64,000 nucleotides of DNA, taken from positions 673,191 to 737,190 of the forward strand of contig NZ_BMLV01000002.1 in the NCBI RefSeq assembly GCF_014645495.1, written 5' to 3'. The number at the start of each line of letters is the position of its first letter. The first letter of the stretch is position 1. Below, in pieces: positions 35,507-44,060 of this stretch. Origin of the DNA: Cloacibacterium rupense (GTDB taxonomy: Bacteria; Bacteroidota; Bacteroidia; Flavobacteriales; Weeksellaceae). Both the position numbers and the translations under genes were made by a program. Below the pieces are notes generated by a model. It worked only from the letters and a program-made list of their open reading frames with translations. It did no database searches and was not told the DNA's origin.

Positions 35507-37645
35507 ATGTCAATTACAGCTTCAATAAGAAAGAGACCTTGGTTATTATTGGGAATGATTTTCATCGCGCTATTAGCGTTTTTGGTAAATCCAGATAGTA
35601 TGGATAAAATGTTTGGTAAAAATCCAAATATTCTAGGTAAGGTAAATGGTGAAGAAATCACAAGAGATGAATTTAATGATCAATTAGGTTTATTGCAACA
35701 ACAATCACAAGGGCAACCACAGCAAGGCTTAGAAGAACAAGCTTGGCAAACTTTGGTGCAGTCTAAACTCATCAAACAACAGTTTGAAAAAATGGGATTG
35801 AAACTTACTGATGAAATCTTCTGGAACCAACTTCAGTTTGACCCAATGTTTTCTATACAAAGTGCTCCTCAAAATTATGATGAGAAAGGAAACTTCAAAT
35901 TGGCTCAAGTTAAAAAACAAATAGAAGACCTGAAACAAGGAGATGTAAACCAATATAATGAGTGGTTAAAAGTGAAAAAATCCATCGAATATAGAATGAT
36001 GGCAAGACAACTTTTTGCAAATGTCTCTACCGGAATTACTGCCAATAAAAAAGAAGCTACTGAACTTATTAAGCAAAGAGACCAATTGGCAAATATCGAT
36101 TTTGTAAAAGTAGATTACACTAATTTTGCAGTAAAAAATCCTGTAAAAGTTACAACTAAAGATCTAGCAGACTACATTCAAAAACATCCTGTGATGTTTA
36201 AGTCTCCTGCGTCTAGAAATCTTGGAATCGTGTTTTTCCCAGCTAAAGCAAGTGCTGCAGACGAAGCATTAGCATTGAAAGATATCAATCAATTATACAA
36301 TGTAGGTGTAGATAATGGAAATGGTCTTGAAAGTTTCAAAAATACACCGAATGATTCTATGTTTGTAGAATTAAATTCTGAAGCACAGATTAAATATTCA
36401 TATGTTTCTGAACAAGAAATTCCGCAAGAGGCTCAAAGTTTTGTAAAAGGAGCTTCAGGAGGTCAGTTTTTTGGGCCATATAAGTCTGGTGAAAAATATT
36501 ACGTTACCAAATTGGTAGGTAAGAGCGAAGCTACGCTTCCAAAGCATATTCTTTTTGCCTATAAAGGAGCAATGAGAGCAGATGAAAAACAAACCAGAAC
36601 TAAAGAACAAGCTAAAAAGTTAGCTGATAGTATTGGTGCTTTAGTGAAGGCTAATCCAACAAGGTTCACAGAATTTGTACAAATGTCAGATGAGCCAGGT
36701 GCTGCGCAAAGAGGAGGTGTTTTAAATTGGATTTTGCAAAACGATAATAGCTTAGCAAAACCATTCGGGGATTGGGTAAAAGCTAATCCTAAAGGAGCTG
36801 TAGGTGTTGTAGAGACAGACTTCGGGTATCACATTATTGCTAACGAAAATAAAATGCCAGTTTATAAGATTGCAAACTTGGCAAAAGACGTAAAAGCATC
36901 TAAAGAAACTGAAAATAAAGTATATACAGAAGCTAATACTTTCATTCAATCTATTCAAGGGAAAAGTTTCAATGAATTTGCAAATGCTGCTAAAAAGAAA
37001 AACTTCAACTTCCAAAACCCTAAATCTGTACAAAGATTTCAAGGGCAAATACCAGGTTTAGGAAGTGATAAAGATGAAGAGATTTTAGCTTGGGCATTTA
37101 ACGGAGAAAGAAATAAAGGTGATAGCAATATCTTTACTACTGGTAATGGAGATTATGTTGTAGTGTATGTCAATGGAAAACAAGAAGCTGGAATTGCAGA
37201 CCCAGAATCTGTTAGAGACCAAATAGAGCCAATTGTTAAAAACAAACTTTTAGCGAAAATGATTATTGAAAAAATCAATAATGCAAAAGCTGGAAGCCTA
37301 GACGCAGTTGCAAAATTATTCGGTACAACTAAACAAAGTGGACAAGTAAACCTGTTCTCACCAATGATTGGAGGTGGCATGGAGCCTAAAGTAGCTGGTG
37401 CAGCTTTTGGAGTTGCTAATAATAAGGTTTCTGCTCCTGTAGAAGGATTTACTGGGGTTTATGTAGTGACTAGAAAAAATATTACTACGAACAAACAACC
37501 TGGTGATGTAAAACAAATAATGCAAGCAATGCAGCAGCAAAATGCTCAAATGTTTGGTCAATCTTTATTGAAAAGTTTGCAGGATAATGCTGATATAGAA
37601 GATTATAGAATAGAAGTTTGGGAAAAAGCTTCACAATCTAAATAA
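35507..37645 (+). CDS. ppiD: Periplasmic folding factor with SurA/PPIase domains (PpiD-like)
   Basis: 712 residues. One N-terminal membrane anchor (about 11-30, PWLLLGMIFIALLAFLV), then a SurA N-terminal domain (about 40-240, VNGEEITRDEFNDQLGLLQQQ), parvulin-type rotamase domain (about 340-450, AKKLADSIGALVKANPTRFTEF, GVVETDFGYHII) and a further C-terminal rotamase-like region. It is the usual membrane-tethered chaperone of the periplasm. The divergent neighbour is lon, consistent with joint response to protein-folding stress. Terminator after the stop. Confidence 0.92.
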   Translation: MSITASIRKRPWLLLGMIFIALLAFLVNPDSMDKMFGKNPNILGKVNGEEITRDEFNDQLGLLQQQSQGQPQQGLEEQAWQTLVQSKLIKQQFEKMGLKLTDEIFWNQLQFDPMFSIQSAPQNYDEKGNFKLAQVKKQIEDLKQGDVNQYNEWLKVKKSIEYRMMARQLFANVSTGITANKKEATELIKQRDQLANIDFVKVDYTNFAVKNPVKVTTKDLADYIQKHPVMFKSPASRNLGIVFFPAKASAADEALALKDINQLYNVGVDNGNGLESFKNTPNDSMFVELNSEAQIKYSYVSEQEIPQEAQSFVKGASGGQFFGPYKSGEKYYVTKLVGKSEATLPKHILFAYKGAMRADEKQTRTKEQAKKLADSIGALVKANPTRFTEFVQMSDEPGAAQRGGVLNWILQNDNSLAKPFGDWVKANPKGAVGVVETDFGYHIIANENKMPVYKIANLAKDVKASKETENKVYTEANTFIQSIQGKSFNEFANAAKKKNFNFQNPKSVQRFQGQIPGLGSDKDEEILAWAFNGERNKGDSNIFTTGNGDYVVVYVNGKQEAGIADPESVRDQIEPIVKNKLLAKMIIEKINNAKAGSLDAVAKLFGTTKQSGQVNLFSPMIGGGMEPKVAGAAFGVANNKVSAPVEGFTGVYVVTRKNITTNKQPGDVKQIMQAMQQQNAQMFGQSLLKSLQDNADIEDYRIEVWEKASQSK

Positions 37646-37664
37646 TTCAAAATTCATAATATTT

Positions 37665-37694
37665 AAAAGCGACTTTTTTTAAGGTCGCTTTTTT
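37665..37694 (+). terminator. Terminator after ppiD
   Basis: AAAAGCGAC/GTCGCTTTT (37665-37673 with 37684-37692) followed by T-rich sequence. Confidence 0.85.
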
Positions 37695-37743
37695 GTTAAG
37701 TTAATCTGTATATTTTGTAACATTCCATTCTTTATAAAAGTAG

Positions 37744-37751
37744 TATATTTG
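37744..37751 (+). promoter_or_regulatory. Candidate -7 box of mlaD
   Basis: TATATTTG (TAnnTTTG) ends 21 nt before the GTG start. A TTTG at 37714-37717 is 26 nt upstream, longer than usual spacing. Confidence 0.45.
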
Positions 37752-37772
37752 CGCTTTATTAAATAAGATACA

Positions 37773-38717
37773 GTGAGATTTACAAGAGAAATTAAAGCAG
37801 GATTGATCGCCTTATTGGCAATTGTTGGTTTCTTTTTCCTATTTCAATTTATGAAAGGAAAAAGCCTCTTTACTACAGATAATATTTACTACGCAAAATT
37901 TGATAATGTAGAAGGTTTAGAACAATCTAATCCGATTTCTATTAATGGATTAAAGGTAGGTCAAGTAGAAAAAATTATTCCTCAAACTGCCCCAGACGGA
38001 AAACTATATTTTGTAGTAAAACTTTTGGTAGATAAACAATATAGTTTTTCAAAAAACTCTAAAGCAGAAATCTTTGAACCTGGGATTATGTCTGGAAAAG
38101 AGCTTAGAATTAGATTAGTGTATGACAAAGCGCCTTTAGCCAAAGATGGTGATACTTTACAAGGGGCGTACCAATCTTCTCTTATGAATAGTCTTTCTTC
38201 TCAAGTAGGCCCAGTTAAAGACCAATTGCAAAGTGTTTTGACTAAAGTTGATTCAGCCGTTGCTTCTGCCAATAAAATGCTAGATGAACAAAATAGAAGA
38301 GAGATCAAAGCGCTTTTAATGAGTTTAAACCAAACGGTTGCTTCTTTTAAAGCCACTTCTGAAAGCACCAATAAATTGATTTCAAGTAACCAAAAAGGAA
38401 TAGAAGACGTAGTTTCTAATGCTAATGAAACCATGAAATCTGCAAAAAATGCAGTGGATAAATATGGAAAAGTAGCAGAAAATATCGATACTAAAAAACT
38501 AAATCAAACAGTAGAAAAATTGTCTGAAGTTTCTGGTAAACTAAATGCAGTAATAGCTGGCATAGAAAACGGACAAGGCAGTTTAGGTAAACTTACCAAA
38601 GACGAAGCTCTTTACAACAACCTAAATGAAACTTCTACTAATCTGAATTTGCTGATTAAAGATTTAAAAGAAAATCCTAAGCGATACATAAATATTTCTG
38701 TTTTCGGTAAAAAATAA
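37773..38717 (+). CDS. mlaD: MCE-domain phospholipid-binding protein (MlaD-like)
   Basis: 314 residues, starting with GTG at 37773 (no ATG nearby fits the family start MRFTREIKAGLIA). One membrane anchor (about 8-27), MCE domain (about 35-115) with YYAKFDNVEGLEQSNPISINGLKVGQVEKI, then a long helical, amphipathic tail (about 130-290). It is the periplasmic lipid-carrier component of an Mla-type transporter. mlaE and mlaF are 14 kb away on the opposite strand; a split organisation is normal enough, and one system is likely but not proven. Confidence 0.9.
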   Translation: MRFTREIKAGLIALLAIVGFFFLFQFMKGKSLFTTDNIYYAKFDNVEGLEQSNPISINGLKVGQVEKIIPQTAPDGKLYFVVKLLVDKQYSFSKNSKAEIFEPGIMSGKELRIRLVYDKAPLAKDGDTLQGAYQSSLMNSLSSQVGPVKDQLQSVLTKVDSAVASANKMLDEQNRREIKALLMSLNQTVASFKATSESTNKLISSNQKGIEDVVSNANETMKSAKNAVDKYGKVAENIDTKKLNQTVEKLSEVSGKLNAVIAGIENGQGSLGKLTKDEALYNNLNETSTNLNLLIKDLKENPKRYINISVFGKK

Positions 38718-38723
38718 AAATCG

Positions 38724-38731
38724 TATTTTTG
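38724..38731 (+). promoter_or_regulatory. Candidate -7 box before the Fe-S membrane gene
   Basis: TATTTTTG (TAnnTTTG) ends 20 nt before ATG 38752, in the mlaD gap, suggesting the redox genes can be expressed apart from mlaD. Confidence 0.4.
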
Positions 38732-38751
38732 AAGGAAACAAAAACTTTGAT

Positions 38752-40080
38752 ATGCAATATATAGATAATGTTTTATTCCTTCTTTTGTTAATTGTAGGTT
38801 TCGGACTTTTCTTTAAAAGTTTAAAAGAAATCTATAGAAACATTAAGCTAGGAAGAGAAATTAATCGTACAGACCATCCTTCTGAAAGGTGGAAAGTAAT
38901 GGCTAAAGTGGCTTTAGGGCAAAGCAAAATGAAAGCAAGGCCTGTAGCAGCCATTCTTCACTTATTTGTTTATGTTGGTTTTGTGATTATCAATATTGAA
39001 TTGATAGAAATCATTGTAGATGGAATTTTCGGCACACATCGTTTTCTAGCTTCCATTTTCGGAGATACATTGTACGGTATTTTCACTGCAACTTTAGAAA
39101 TTTTAGCAGCATTAGTAGTAATAGCTGTAGTGGCATTTTTTATCAGAAGAAACGGAATCAAAATTCCTAGATTATCTTCTATCGATTTAAAAGGCTGGCC
39201 TAAAAATGATGCCAATTGGATTCTTTTAATAGAATTTGCATTGATGATGGCTTTCTTCAAAATGAATGCAGCAGATTATCTTTTAATGTCTAAAGAAGGT
39301 TTGGTTCATGGCAGTTTCCCAATTTCTTCAAATTTAATTGCACCAATTTACAATTCGCTAGGTTTTGGTGAAGGTTTTTTACATTTTATAGAAAAAGGAG
39401 CTTGGTGGTTTCATTTTGTAGGGATTTTATTCTTTATGAATTATCTTTATTATTCTAAACATTTGCACATCATTTTCGCATTCCCAAATACTTGGTACGC
39501 CAATCTTGAGAAAAAAGGAAAATTCAATAATTTAAGTTCTGTAACCCAAGAAATTAAATTGATGATGGACCCAAATGCAGATCCATATGCTGCACCGCCA
39601 GAAAGCGCAGAGCCACCTGCAAAATTCGGGGCAGAAGATGTTTTTGATCTCAATCAAGTTCAGTTACTCAATGCGTATTCTTGTACAGAATGTGGTAGAT
39701 GTACTGCAGTTTGTCCGGCAAATATTACAGGCAAGAAACTTTCTCCACGTAAAATAATGATGTCAACTAGAGACAGAATAGAAGAAGTCGGCAAAAATAT
39801 CAACAAAAACGGAAAATTTTTAGACGACGGCAAGAAACTTTTGAATGATTACATCACCAAAGAAGAACTTTGGGCCTGTACTAGTTGTAACGCTTGTGTA
39901 GAAGCTTGCCCTGTTTTGATTGATCCACTATCTATTATTTTCGAAATGCGAAGATTTATGGTGATGGAACAATCTGCAGCGCCACAAGAATTGAATATGA
40001 TGATGACGAATATTGAAAACAACGCAGCGCCATGGCAATACAATCAAGCAGATAGATTAAATTGGGCAAACGAAAGTTAG
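38752..40080 (+). CDS. Membrane-bound 4Fe-4S dicluster protein (HdrC/DsrM-like)
   Basis: 442 residues. The N-terminal 240 residues form about five membrane helices resembling the NarI/DsrM haem b class of quinone-reactive anchors; histidines occur in HLFVYVGF and WWFHFVG. Two 4Fe-4S motifs follow, CTECGRCTAVCP (about residues 313-324) and CTSCNACVEACP (about 378-389). The next gene supplies an HdrB-like CCG-domain subunit, so this is probably one membrane electron-transfer complex between the quinone pool and a cytoplasmic partner. The physiological partner is not visible. Confidence 0.85.
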   Translation: MQYIDNVLFLLLLIVGFGLFFKSLKEIYRNIKLGREINRTDHPSERWKVMAKVALGQSKMKARPVAAILHLFVYVGFVIINIELIEIIVDGIFGTHRFLASIFGDTLYGIFTATLEILAALVVIAVVAFFIRRNGIKIPRLSSIDLKGWPKNDANWILLIEFALMMAFFKMNAADYLLMSKEGLVHGSFPISSNLIAPIYNSLGFGEGFLHFIEKGAWWFHFVGILFFMNYLYYSKHLHIIFAFPNTWYANLEKKGKFNNLSSVTQEIKLMMDPNADPYAAPPESAEPPAKFGAEDVFDLNQVQLLNAYSCTECGRCTAVCPANITGKKLSPRKIMMSTRDRIEEVGKNINKNGKFLDDGKKLLNDYITKEELWACTSCNACVEACPVLIDPLSIIFEMRRFMVMEQSAAPQELNMMMTNIENNAAPWQYNQADRLNWANES

Positions 40081-40164
40081 ATTTTGTATAAAATTCCAAG
40101 TAAGGAGTACAATATTCTTTATTAAAAAATATTTAAATTAATACATAATACATTTTACATTAAA

Positions 40165-40950
40165 ATGGATTTACATATAAAAACAATGGCAGAATATGCT
40201 GCCGAAGGAAAATCTCCAGAAGTTCTTTTTTGGGTAGGTTGCGCAGGAAGTTTTGATGATAGAGCCAAAAAAATCACCAAAGCTTTTGCAAAAATCCTCA
40301 ATAAAGTAGGGGTAGAATTTGCGGTTCTAGGGCAAGAAGAATCTTGTACTGGTGACCCAGCAAAACGTGCCGGAAACGAGTTTATTTTCCAAATGATGGC
40401 ACTTACAAACATCGAAATTCTTAATGCTTACGAAGTAAAGAAAATCGTGACGGCTTGCCCGCATTGTTTCAATACTTTGAAAAACGAATACCCAAGTTTA
40501 GGCGGTAATTATGAAGTAATGCATCACACGCAATTGCTTCAACAATTGATGGAACAAGGAAGATTGAAAATAGAAGGAGGAAATTTCAAAGGCAAAAAAA
40601 TCACTTTCCACGATCCTTGCTATTTAGGACGAGCCAATGATGAATACGAAGCACCAAGAGTTTTGCTAGAAAAATTAGATGCAGAATTGGTGGAAATGAA
40701 ACGTTGCAAAACCAACGGATTGTGCTGTGGAGCAGGAGGTGCACAAATGTTTAAAGAACCTGAAAAGGGCAATAAAGACATCAATATCGAAAGAACAGAA
40801 GAAGCTCTTGCTTTACAGCCAAATGTTGTAGCAACAGGTTGCCCATTTTGTAATACCATGATGACAGATGGAGTAAAACATTTTAACAAAAATGAAGAAG
40901 TTGCTGTAAAAGATATTGTAGAATTGATTGCTGAAGCAGAAGATTTATAA
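40165..40950 (+). CDS. CCG-domain (Fe-S)-binding protein, HdrB/LldE-like
   Basis: 261 residues. Two cysteine-rich CCG modules: CPHCFNTLKNEYP with CYLGRANDEYEAPR, and CCGAGGAQMF with CPFCNTMM. These bind an unusual iron-sulfur cluster in heterodisulfide reductase B and occur in glycolate/lactate oxidases. It follows the membrane dicluster gene by 84 nt. Together they form a two-gene redox module; the substrate could be a thiol, an organic acid or another donor, and the sequence does not say which. Confidence 0.87.
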   Translation: MDLHIKTMAEYAAEGKSPEVLFWVGCAGSFDDRAKKITKAFAKILNKVGVEFAVLGQEESCTGDPAKRAGNEFIFQMMALTNIEILNAYEVKKIVTACPHCFNTLKNEYPSLGGNYEVMHHTQLLQQLMEQGRLKIEGGNFKGKKITFHDPCYLGRANDEYEAPRVLLEKLDAELVEMKRCKTNGLCCGAGGAQMFKEPEKGNKDINIERTEEALALQPNVVATGCPFCNTMMTDGVKHFNKNEEVAVKDIVELIAEAEDL

Positions 40951-41015
40951 AAGTCGGAAGCCAAAAGATGGAAGTCAGAAGTGTTTCTTCCATTTTCTAA
41001 CTTCCATCTTCCAAA
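40951..41015. repeat. Hairpin word repeat before the 41.0-kb gene
   Basis: AAGATGGAAGT (40965-40975) pairs with ACTTCCATCTT (41000-41010), a perfect 11-bp stem with a 24-nt loop. The GATGGAAGTCA word also occurs at the rnpA 5' end (12342-12352). It could act as a terminator-like stem, but it has no T-run. It ends 11 nt before the next start codon. Confidence 0.6.
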
Positions 41016-41025
41016 GTTAAGAATT

Positions 41026-41514
41026 ATGAAAATAGATGAATCAACGATAGTAGAAACTAATGATTTTAAAGTCATTATTTATCCTGCTTCTAGAGCTTTA
41101 ACAGCTAAAGAAGTAAAAGAAATTACAGAGAAATTGTATGATTTTCTCCCCACTTGGAACGCTCACGGAAAAGGATTAACATCTTCATTTAAAATAGACC
41201 ACAAACAATTTATTATCATTACTGTAGATGAAGAAAAAGTGCAAGCTTCTGGCTGTTCTATGGATTCTCTAAATGGTGTGATGAGAGAGATAGAAGCCGA
41301 ATATCAATTAGGAATTTTTGATAGAATGAAGGCTTGCTACAAAGAAAACGGAGAGGTGAAAACTATGAAACTCACTGATTTTAGAGCCGCTGTTAGAAAT
41401 GGCGAAATTTCTGATGAAGTAGAGGTTTTTGATTTTTCAAAAGATACTTATGTGAATTATTTGTTAGACTTTTTACTTCCTTTGAAAAGAAGTTGGGCGG
41501 GTTTTATAAAATAA
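41026..41514 (+). CDS. Conserved hypothetical protein (flavobacterial, often mislabelled ABC ATPase)
   Basis: 162 residues from ATG 41026 (MKIDESTIVETNDFKVIIYPASRALTAKEV). No Walker motifs, so the name ABC transporter ATPase attached to homologues in some databases is unsupported. Recognisable segments are FLPTWNAHGKGLTSSFKID and DEEKVQASGCSMDSLNGVMREIEAEY; the latter suggests a compact alpha/beta fold. No signal peptide or membrane span. An ATG at 40981 reads through the hairpin repeat and is rejected. A terminator follows. Confidence 0.82.
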   Translation: MKIDESTIVETNDFKVIIYPASRALTAKEVKEITEKLYDFLPTWNAHGKGLTSSFKIDHKQFIIITVDEEKVQASGCSMDSLNGVMREIEAEYQLGIFDRMKACYKENGEVKTMKLTDFRAAVRNGEISDEVEVFDFSKDTYVNYLLDFLLPLKRSWAGFIK

Positions 41515-41525
41515 AAAAATAATAG

Positions 41526-41552
41526 AATCGGGCTTATTGCTCGATTTTTTTT
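41526..41552 (+). terminator. Terminator with GU pair
   Basis: AATCGGGC/GCTCGATT stem (8 bp, one G-U) with 5-nt loop followed by eight T. Confidence 0.8.
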
Positions 41553-41593
41553 GGAATTTTTTTTAATTAAATTTTTTTAAATCTCTAAAATTC

Positions 41594-41601
41594 TATCTTT
41601 G
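41594..41601 (+). promoter_or_regulatory. -7 box before the 41.6-kb lipoprotein
   Basis: TATCTTTG (TAnnTTTG) ends 4 nt before ATG 41606, predicting a leaderless or nearly leaderless transcript. Confidence 0.45.
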
Positions 41602-41605
41602 TAAA

Positions 41606-42115
41606 ATGAAATTAAAAATTTTGTTTTATTCAATGATTTCAATACTTCTTTTCTCATGCAGAGGAGAGGATGCAGGTGATTTACAAAAAATTGATCAAGT
41701 GGTGAATCTGTATATTTCAGACAAAAATGGTCTAGATTTGCTTAATACAGAAAATGCTACAGCTTATAAAAAGATAGCGCTTCTAGATCTCAATGATCCC
41801 AATACTGCTTTTAAACCGATTACCACGTTTTCTATAAAAAAAGATGCAGGCAATGTTTCTTATTTAGATTATGCAGCAGGTGCAACTAGAATTTTAGAAA
41901 CTACTTCAGGTCAATATCCTGAAAATTACCAATCAGAATTTTATATTAATCTTACCAAAACAATTAGTGATGTTGAAGTCACTGACCTTGACACGATTAA
42001 AATTCTATATTTAAATGATCCGAATTTTTTTAAAGTCTCGAAAATTTGGTATAATAACAAATTGGTTTTCACAAAAGTAAGTGATGAAGCTAATATTGTA
42101 AAAATCGTGAAATAA
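41606..42115 (+). CDS. Lipoprotein of unknown function
   Basis: 169 residues. MKLKILFYSMISILLFSC is a lipoprotein signal with cysteine 18. The mature part is rich in aspartate, asparagine and beta-forming residues (ILYLNDPNFFKVSKIWYNNKLVFTK) with no family I recognise. It ends about 90 nt before serS and has a preceding -7 box and terminator, so it is probably its own transcription unit. Confidence 0.75.
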   Translation: MKLKILFYSMISILLFSCRGEDAGDLQKIDQVVNLYISDKNGLDLLNTENATAYKKIALLDLNDPNTAFKPITTFSIKKDAGNVSYLDYAAGATRILETTSGQYPENYQSEFYINLTKTISDVEVTDLDTIKILYLNDPNFFKVSKIWYNNKLVFTKVSDEANIVKIVK

Positions 42116-42120
42116 TTCCG

Positions 42121-42128
42121 TAAATTTG
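42121..42128 (+). promoter_or_regulatory. Candidate -7 box of serS
   Basis: TAAATTTG in the context CCGTAAATTTGC, same as upstream of pgi. It is 82 nt before ATG 42211; the 74-nt word repeat lies between it and the start, so the repeat would be part of the 5' untranslated leader. Confidence 0.45.
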
Positions 42129-42136
42129 CAACAATC

Positions 42137-42206
42137 ATTTGAGATTTGATATGCAATTCAATAAAGCAACTCATTTCAAATCTCAAATCATAAATCTCAA
42201 ATTAAT
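42137..42206. repeat. AT-rich word repeat in serS leader
   Basis: TTTGAGATTTGATATG is followed by TTTCAAATCTCAAATCATAAATCTCAAATT: the first word and the later ones are inverse (GAGATTTGA / TCAAATCTC), and CAAATCTCAAATCATAAATCTCAAAT is a 14-bp tandem. A strong hairpin can form in the RNA leader before serS. Confidence 0.6.
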
Positions 42207-42210
42207 AAAG

Positions 42211-43479
42211 ATGTTACAAGTAAGTTTTTTACGTGAACAAAAAGAACGCGTAGTAGAAGGTCTTAAAAAAAGAAATTTCAAGAACCTAGAGTTGGTAGAT
42301 GAAGCTATTCAACTAGATGATTTAAGAAAAAAAACGCAGTTAGAGTTAGATACTCAGCTTTCGGAAATCAATAAAATTTCGAAAGAAATAGGTATGCTAA
42401 TGAAAGATGGTAAAAAAGATGAAGCAGAAGTTGCAAAGTCAAAAACTGCTCAGTACAAAGAATCATCCAAAGAACTTACGGCTAAACTTTCGGAAATAGA
42501 AGTTTCTCTCCAAAATATTTTATATCTTATTCCTAATATTCCTTATGAAAAAGTAGTGGCTGGTGTTTCTGCTGATGATAATGAGGTGGTTTATCAATCT
42601 CACGAAGTTCATGGTTTAGGCGAAGGTGCTATCCCACATTGGGAATTGGCGAAAAAATACAATTTAATAGATTTTGAATTGGGCGTGAAAATAGCGGGTG
42701 CTGGTTTCCCAGTTTATTTAGGAAAAGGTGCTAGGTTGCAAAGAGCTTTGGTTCAATATTTCTTAGATAAAAATACAGATGCAGGTTATCTAGAAGTGAA
42801 TCCTCCACACGTTGTAAACGAAGCTTCTGGTTACGGAACTGGGCAATTACCAGATAAAGAAGGGCAAATGTACCATGTTGGTTTAGATGATTTATATCTT
42901 ATACCAACAGCTGAAGTTCCTGTGACTAATATTTACAGAGATGTTATCATAGATGAAAAAGATTTGCCAATTAAAAATACAGCTTTTTCACAATGTTATA
43001 GAAGAGAAGCTGGTAGTTATGGCGCTCATGTTAGAGGTCTAAATAGACTTCACCAATTCGAAAAAGTAGAAATTGTAAGAATAGAAAAACCAGAGAATTC
43101 TTATGCAGCTTTAGAAGAAATGGTAGCTCACGTAAAATCTATTTTAGAAGATTTAGAATTACCTTTCAGAATTTTGAGACTTTGTGGTGGTGATATGGGT
43201 TTCACCTCTGCTATGACTTATGATTTTGAAGTGTGGAGTGCGGCGCAAGAAAAGTGGTTAGAAGTTTCTTCTGTTTCTAATTTTGAAACTTTCCAAGCGA
43301 ATAGATTAAAATGCAGAATAAAAGGTGACGGAAAAACACAATTGGCACATACTCTAAATGGCTCTGCAATGGCCTTGCCAAGAATTATGGCGGCTTTATT
43401 AGAGAATAATCAAGTGGAAGGAGGCATTAAACTTCCGAAAAAAGTAGCAGAATATGCCAGATTTGAAATGATTGATTAA
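42211..43479 (+). CDS. serS: Seryl-tRNA synthetase
   Basis: 422 residues from ATG 42211 (MLQVSFLREQKERVVEGLKKRNFKN), the family start. The N-terminal coiled-coil arm is about residues 25-100; class II motif 2 is FSQCYRREAGSYG and motif 3 is NGSAMALPRIMAALLENNQ. Earlier in-frame TTG/ATG codons read through the repeat and are rejected. Charges tRNA-Ser with serine. Followed by a strong palindromic terminator. Confidence 0.97.
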   Translation: MLQVSFLREQKERVVEGLKKRNFKNLELVDEAIQLDDLRKKTQLELDTQLSEINKISKEIGMLMKDGKKDEAEVAKSKTAQYKESSKELTAKLSEIEVSLQNILYLIPNIPYEKVVAGVSADDNEVVYQSHEVHGLGEGAIPHWELAKKYNLIDFELGVKIAGAGFPVYLGKGARLQRALVQYFLDKNTDAGYLEVNPPHVVNEASGYGTGQLPDKEGQMYHVGLDDLYLIPTAEVPVTNIYRDVIIDEKDLPIKNTAFSQCYRREAGSYGAHVRGLNRLHQFEKVEIVRIEKPENSYAALEEMVAHVKSILEDLELPFRILRLCGGDMGFTSAMTYDFEVWSAAQEKWLEVSSVSNFETFQANRLKCRIKGDGKTQLAHTLNGSAMALPRIMAALLENNQVEGGIKLPKKVAEYARFEMID

Positions 43480-43506
43480 GAATAATATTTTTTATGTTAT
43501 AAAACA

Positions 43507-43530
43507 AAACCACCGAAATTTCGGTGGTTT
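43507..43530. terminator. Perfect 24-bp palindromic terminator
   Basis: AAACCACCGAAATTTCGGTGGTTT is a perfect palindrome between convergent serS and the NIL-domain gene; both sides have A/T runs. Confidence 0.88.
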
Positions 43531-43560
43531 TGTGGTGAAAGTAAAAGTGAATTTTCACAT

Positions 43561-43839
43561 TCATACATATCCTTTAATTACATTTTTAATTTTATTTTTT
43601 CTGAAAAATTGAAAAGCGGTTTCGTTTATCTCTTTTGCTCCATTTAGTTGTAGAAGTATATTTCCATAATTGTTTTTGCCAAAGTATTCTACATCAGCTT
43701 TTACTAGAGTGTAAGGTACATTGTATTGATAATCAATAGTGTCTATCAAGTCTTTAAAAGTAATGTTTCCTTCTAGAACTATTTCTACTAATGGAAATGT
43801 TTCTTTTGCGTGTTCTAAATTAGGTAATGTAGATTTCAT
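43561..43839 (-). CDS. Stand-alone NIL-domain protein
   Basis: 92 residues from ATG 43839 (MKSTLPNLEHAKETFP). The body (FPLVEIVLEGNITFKDLIDTIDYQYNVPYTLVKADVEYFGKN..., ILLQLNG, AFQFFRKNKIKNVIKGYV) looks like the NIL domain, an ACT-like fold normally found at the C-terminus of the methionine ABC importer ATPase MetN, where it binds methionine for feedback inhibition. Here it stands alone, without metN, metI or metQ. Could sense an amino acid for another transporter. The assignment rests on sequence pattern and length. Confidence 0.72.
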   Translation of the reverse strand: MKSTLPNLEHAKETFPLVEIVLEGNITFKDLIDTIDYQYNVPYTLVKADVEYFGKNNYGNILLQLNGAKEINETAFQFFRKNKIKNVIKGYV

Positions 43840-43869
43840 AATATTTTTTTGTGATGTGATTTTGTAGTA

Positions 43870-43901
43870 TAAAAAAACTCTTCCAAAATAATCGGAAGAG
43901 T
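43870..43901 (-). terminator. Terminator after the micropeptide gene
   Basis: ACTCTTCC/GGAAGAGT (43877-43884 with 43894-43901) followed on the minus strand by seven T (43877..43871). It begins 33 nt after the micropeptide stop codon. Confidence 0.85.
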
Positions 43902-43933
43902 ATATCATATATTATTAAGTTTTTATTTAATAA

Positions 43934-44032
43934 CTAGCCTCCGATTCCATAGTTTATGCATTGCTGCATGTTATTTGCGCAATTCTGTGAATTTGAATTT
44001 TGAATTATATTTTTTAGGGATTGCTTGTTCAT
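43934..44032 (-). CDS. 32-residue peptide ending in Gly-Gly
   Basis: An open frame of 33 codons, ATG 44032 to TAG 43934. It begins MNKQSLKNIIQNSNSQ and ends CINYGIGG; cysteines are at 18 and 25. It is polar, asparagine/glutamine-rich, with neither signal peptide nor hydrophobic span. Support for a real gene: a TATATTTG -7 box 28 nt upstream (44068..44061), a clean terminator after the stop, and no overlap with other genes. The Gly-Gly end recalls leader peptides of Bacteroidota natural-product precursors, but no core peptide or maturation enzyme follows. I assign no function. See findings. Confidence 0.6.
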   Translation of the reverse strand: MNKQSLKNIIQNSNSQNCANNMQQCINYGIGG

Positions 44033-44060
44033 TTTTGTTGTTTTTCCAAAAATTATAATA

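Noticed and set aside
40981-41025. 15-residue extension of the 41.0-kb protein
   Set aside because: It is encoded by the hairpin repeat; ATG 41026 gives the conserved N-terminus.
41026-41514. ABC transporter ATPase
   Set aside because: Database name attached to homologues; there is no Walker A, signature or Walker B motif in the protein.
42139-42210. Longer serS start (TTG 42139 or ATG 42151)
   Set aside because: The added 24 residues come from the leader word repeat and have no counterpart in SerS, whose N-terminus MLQVSFLREQ starts at 42211.
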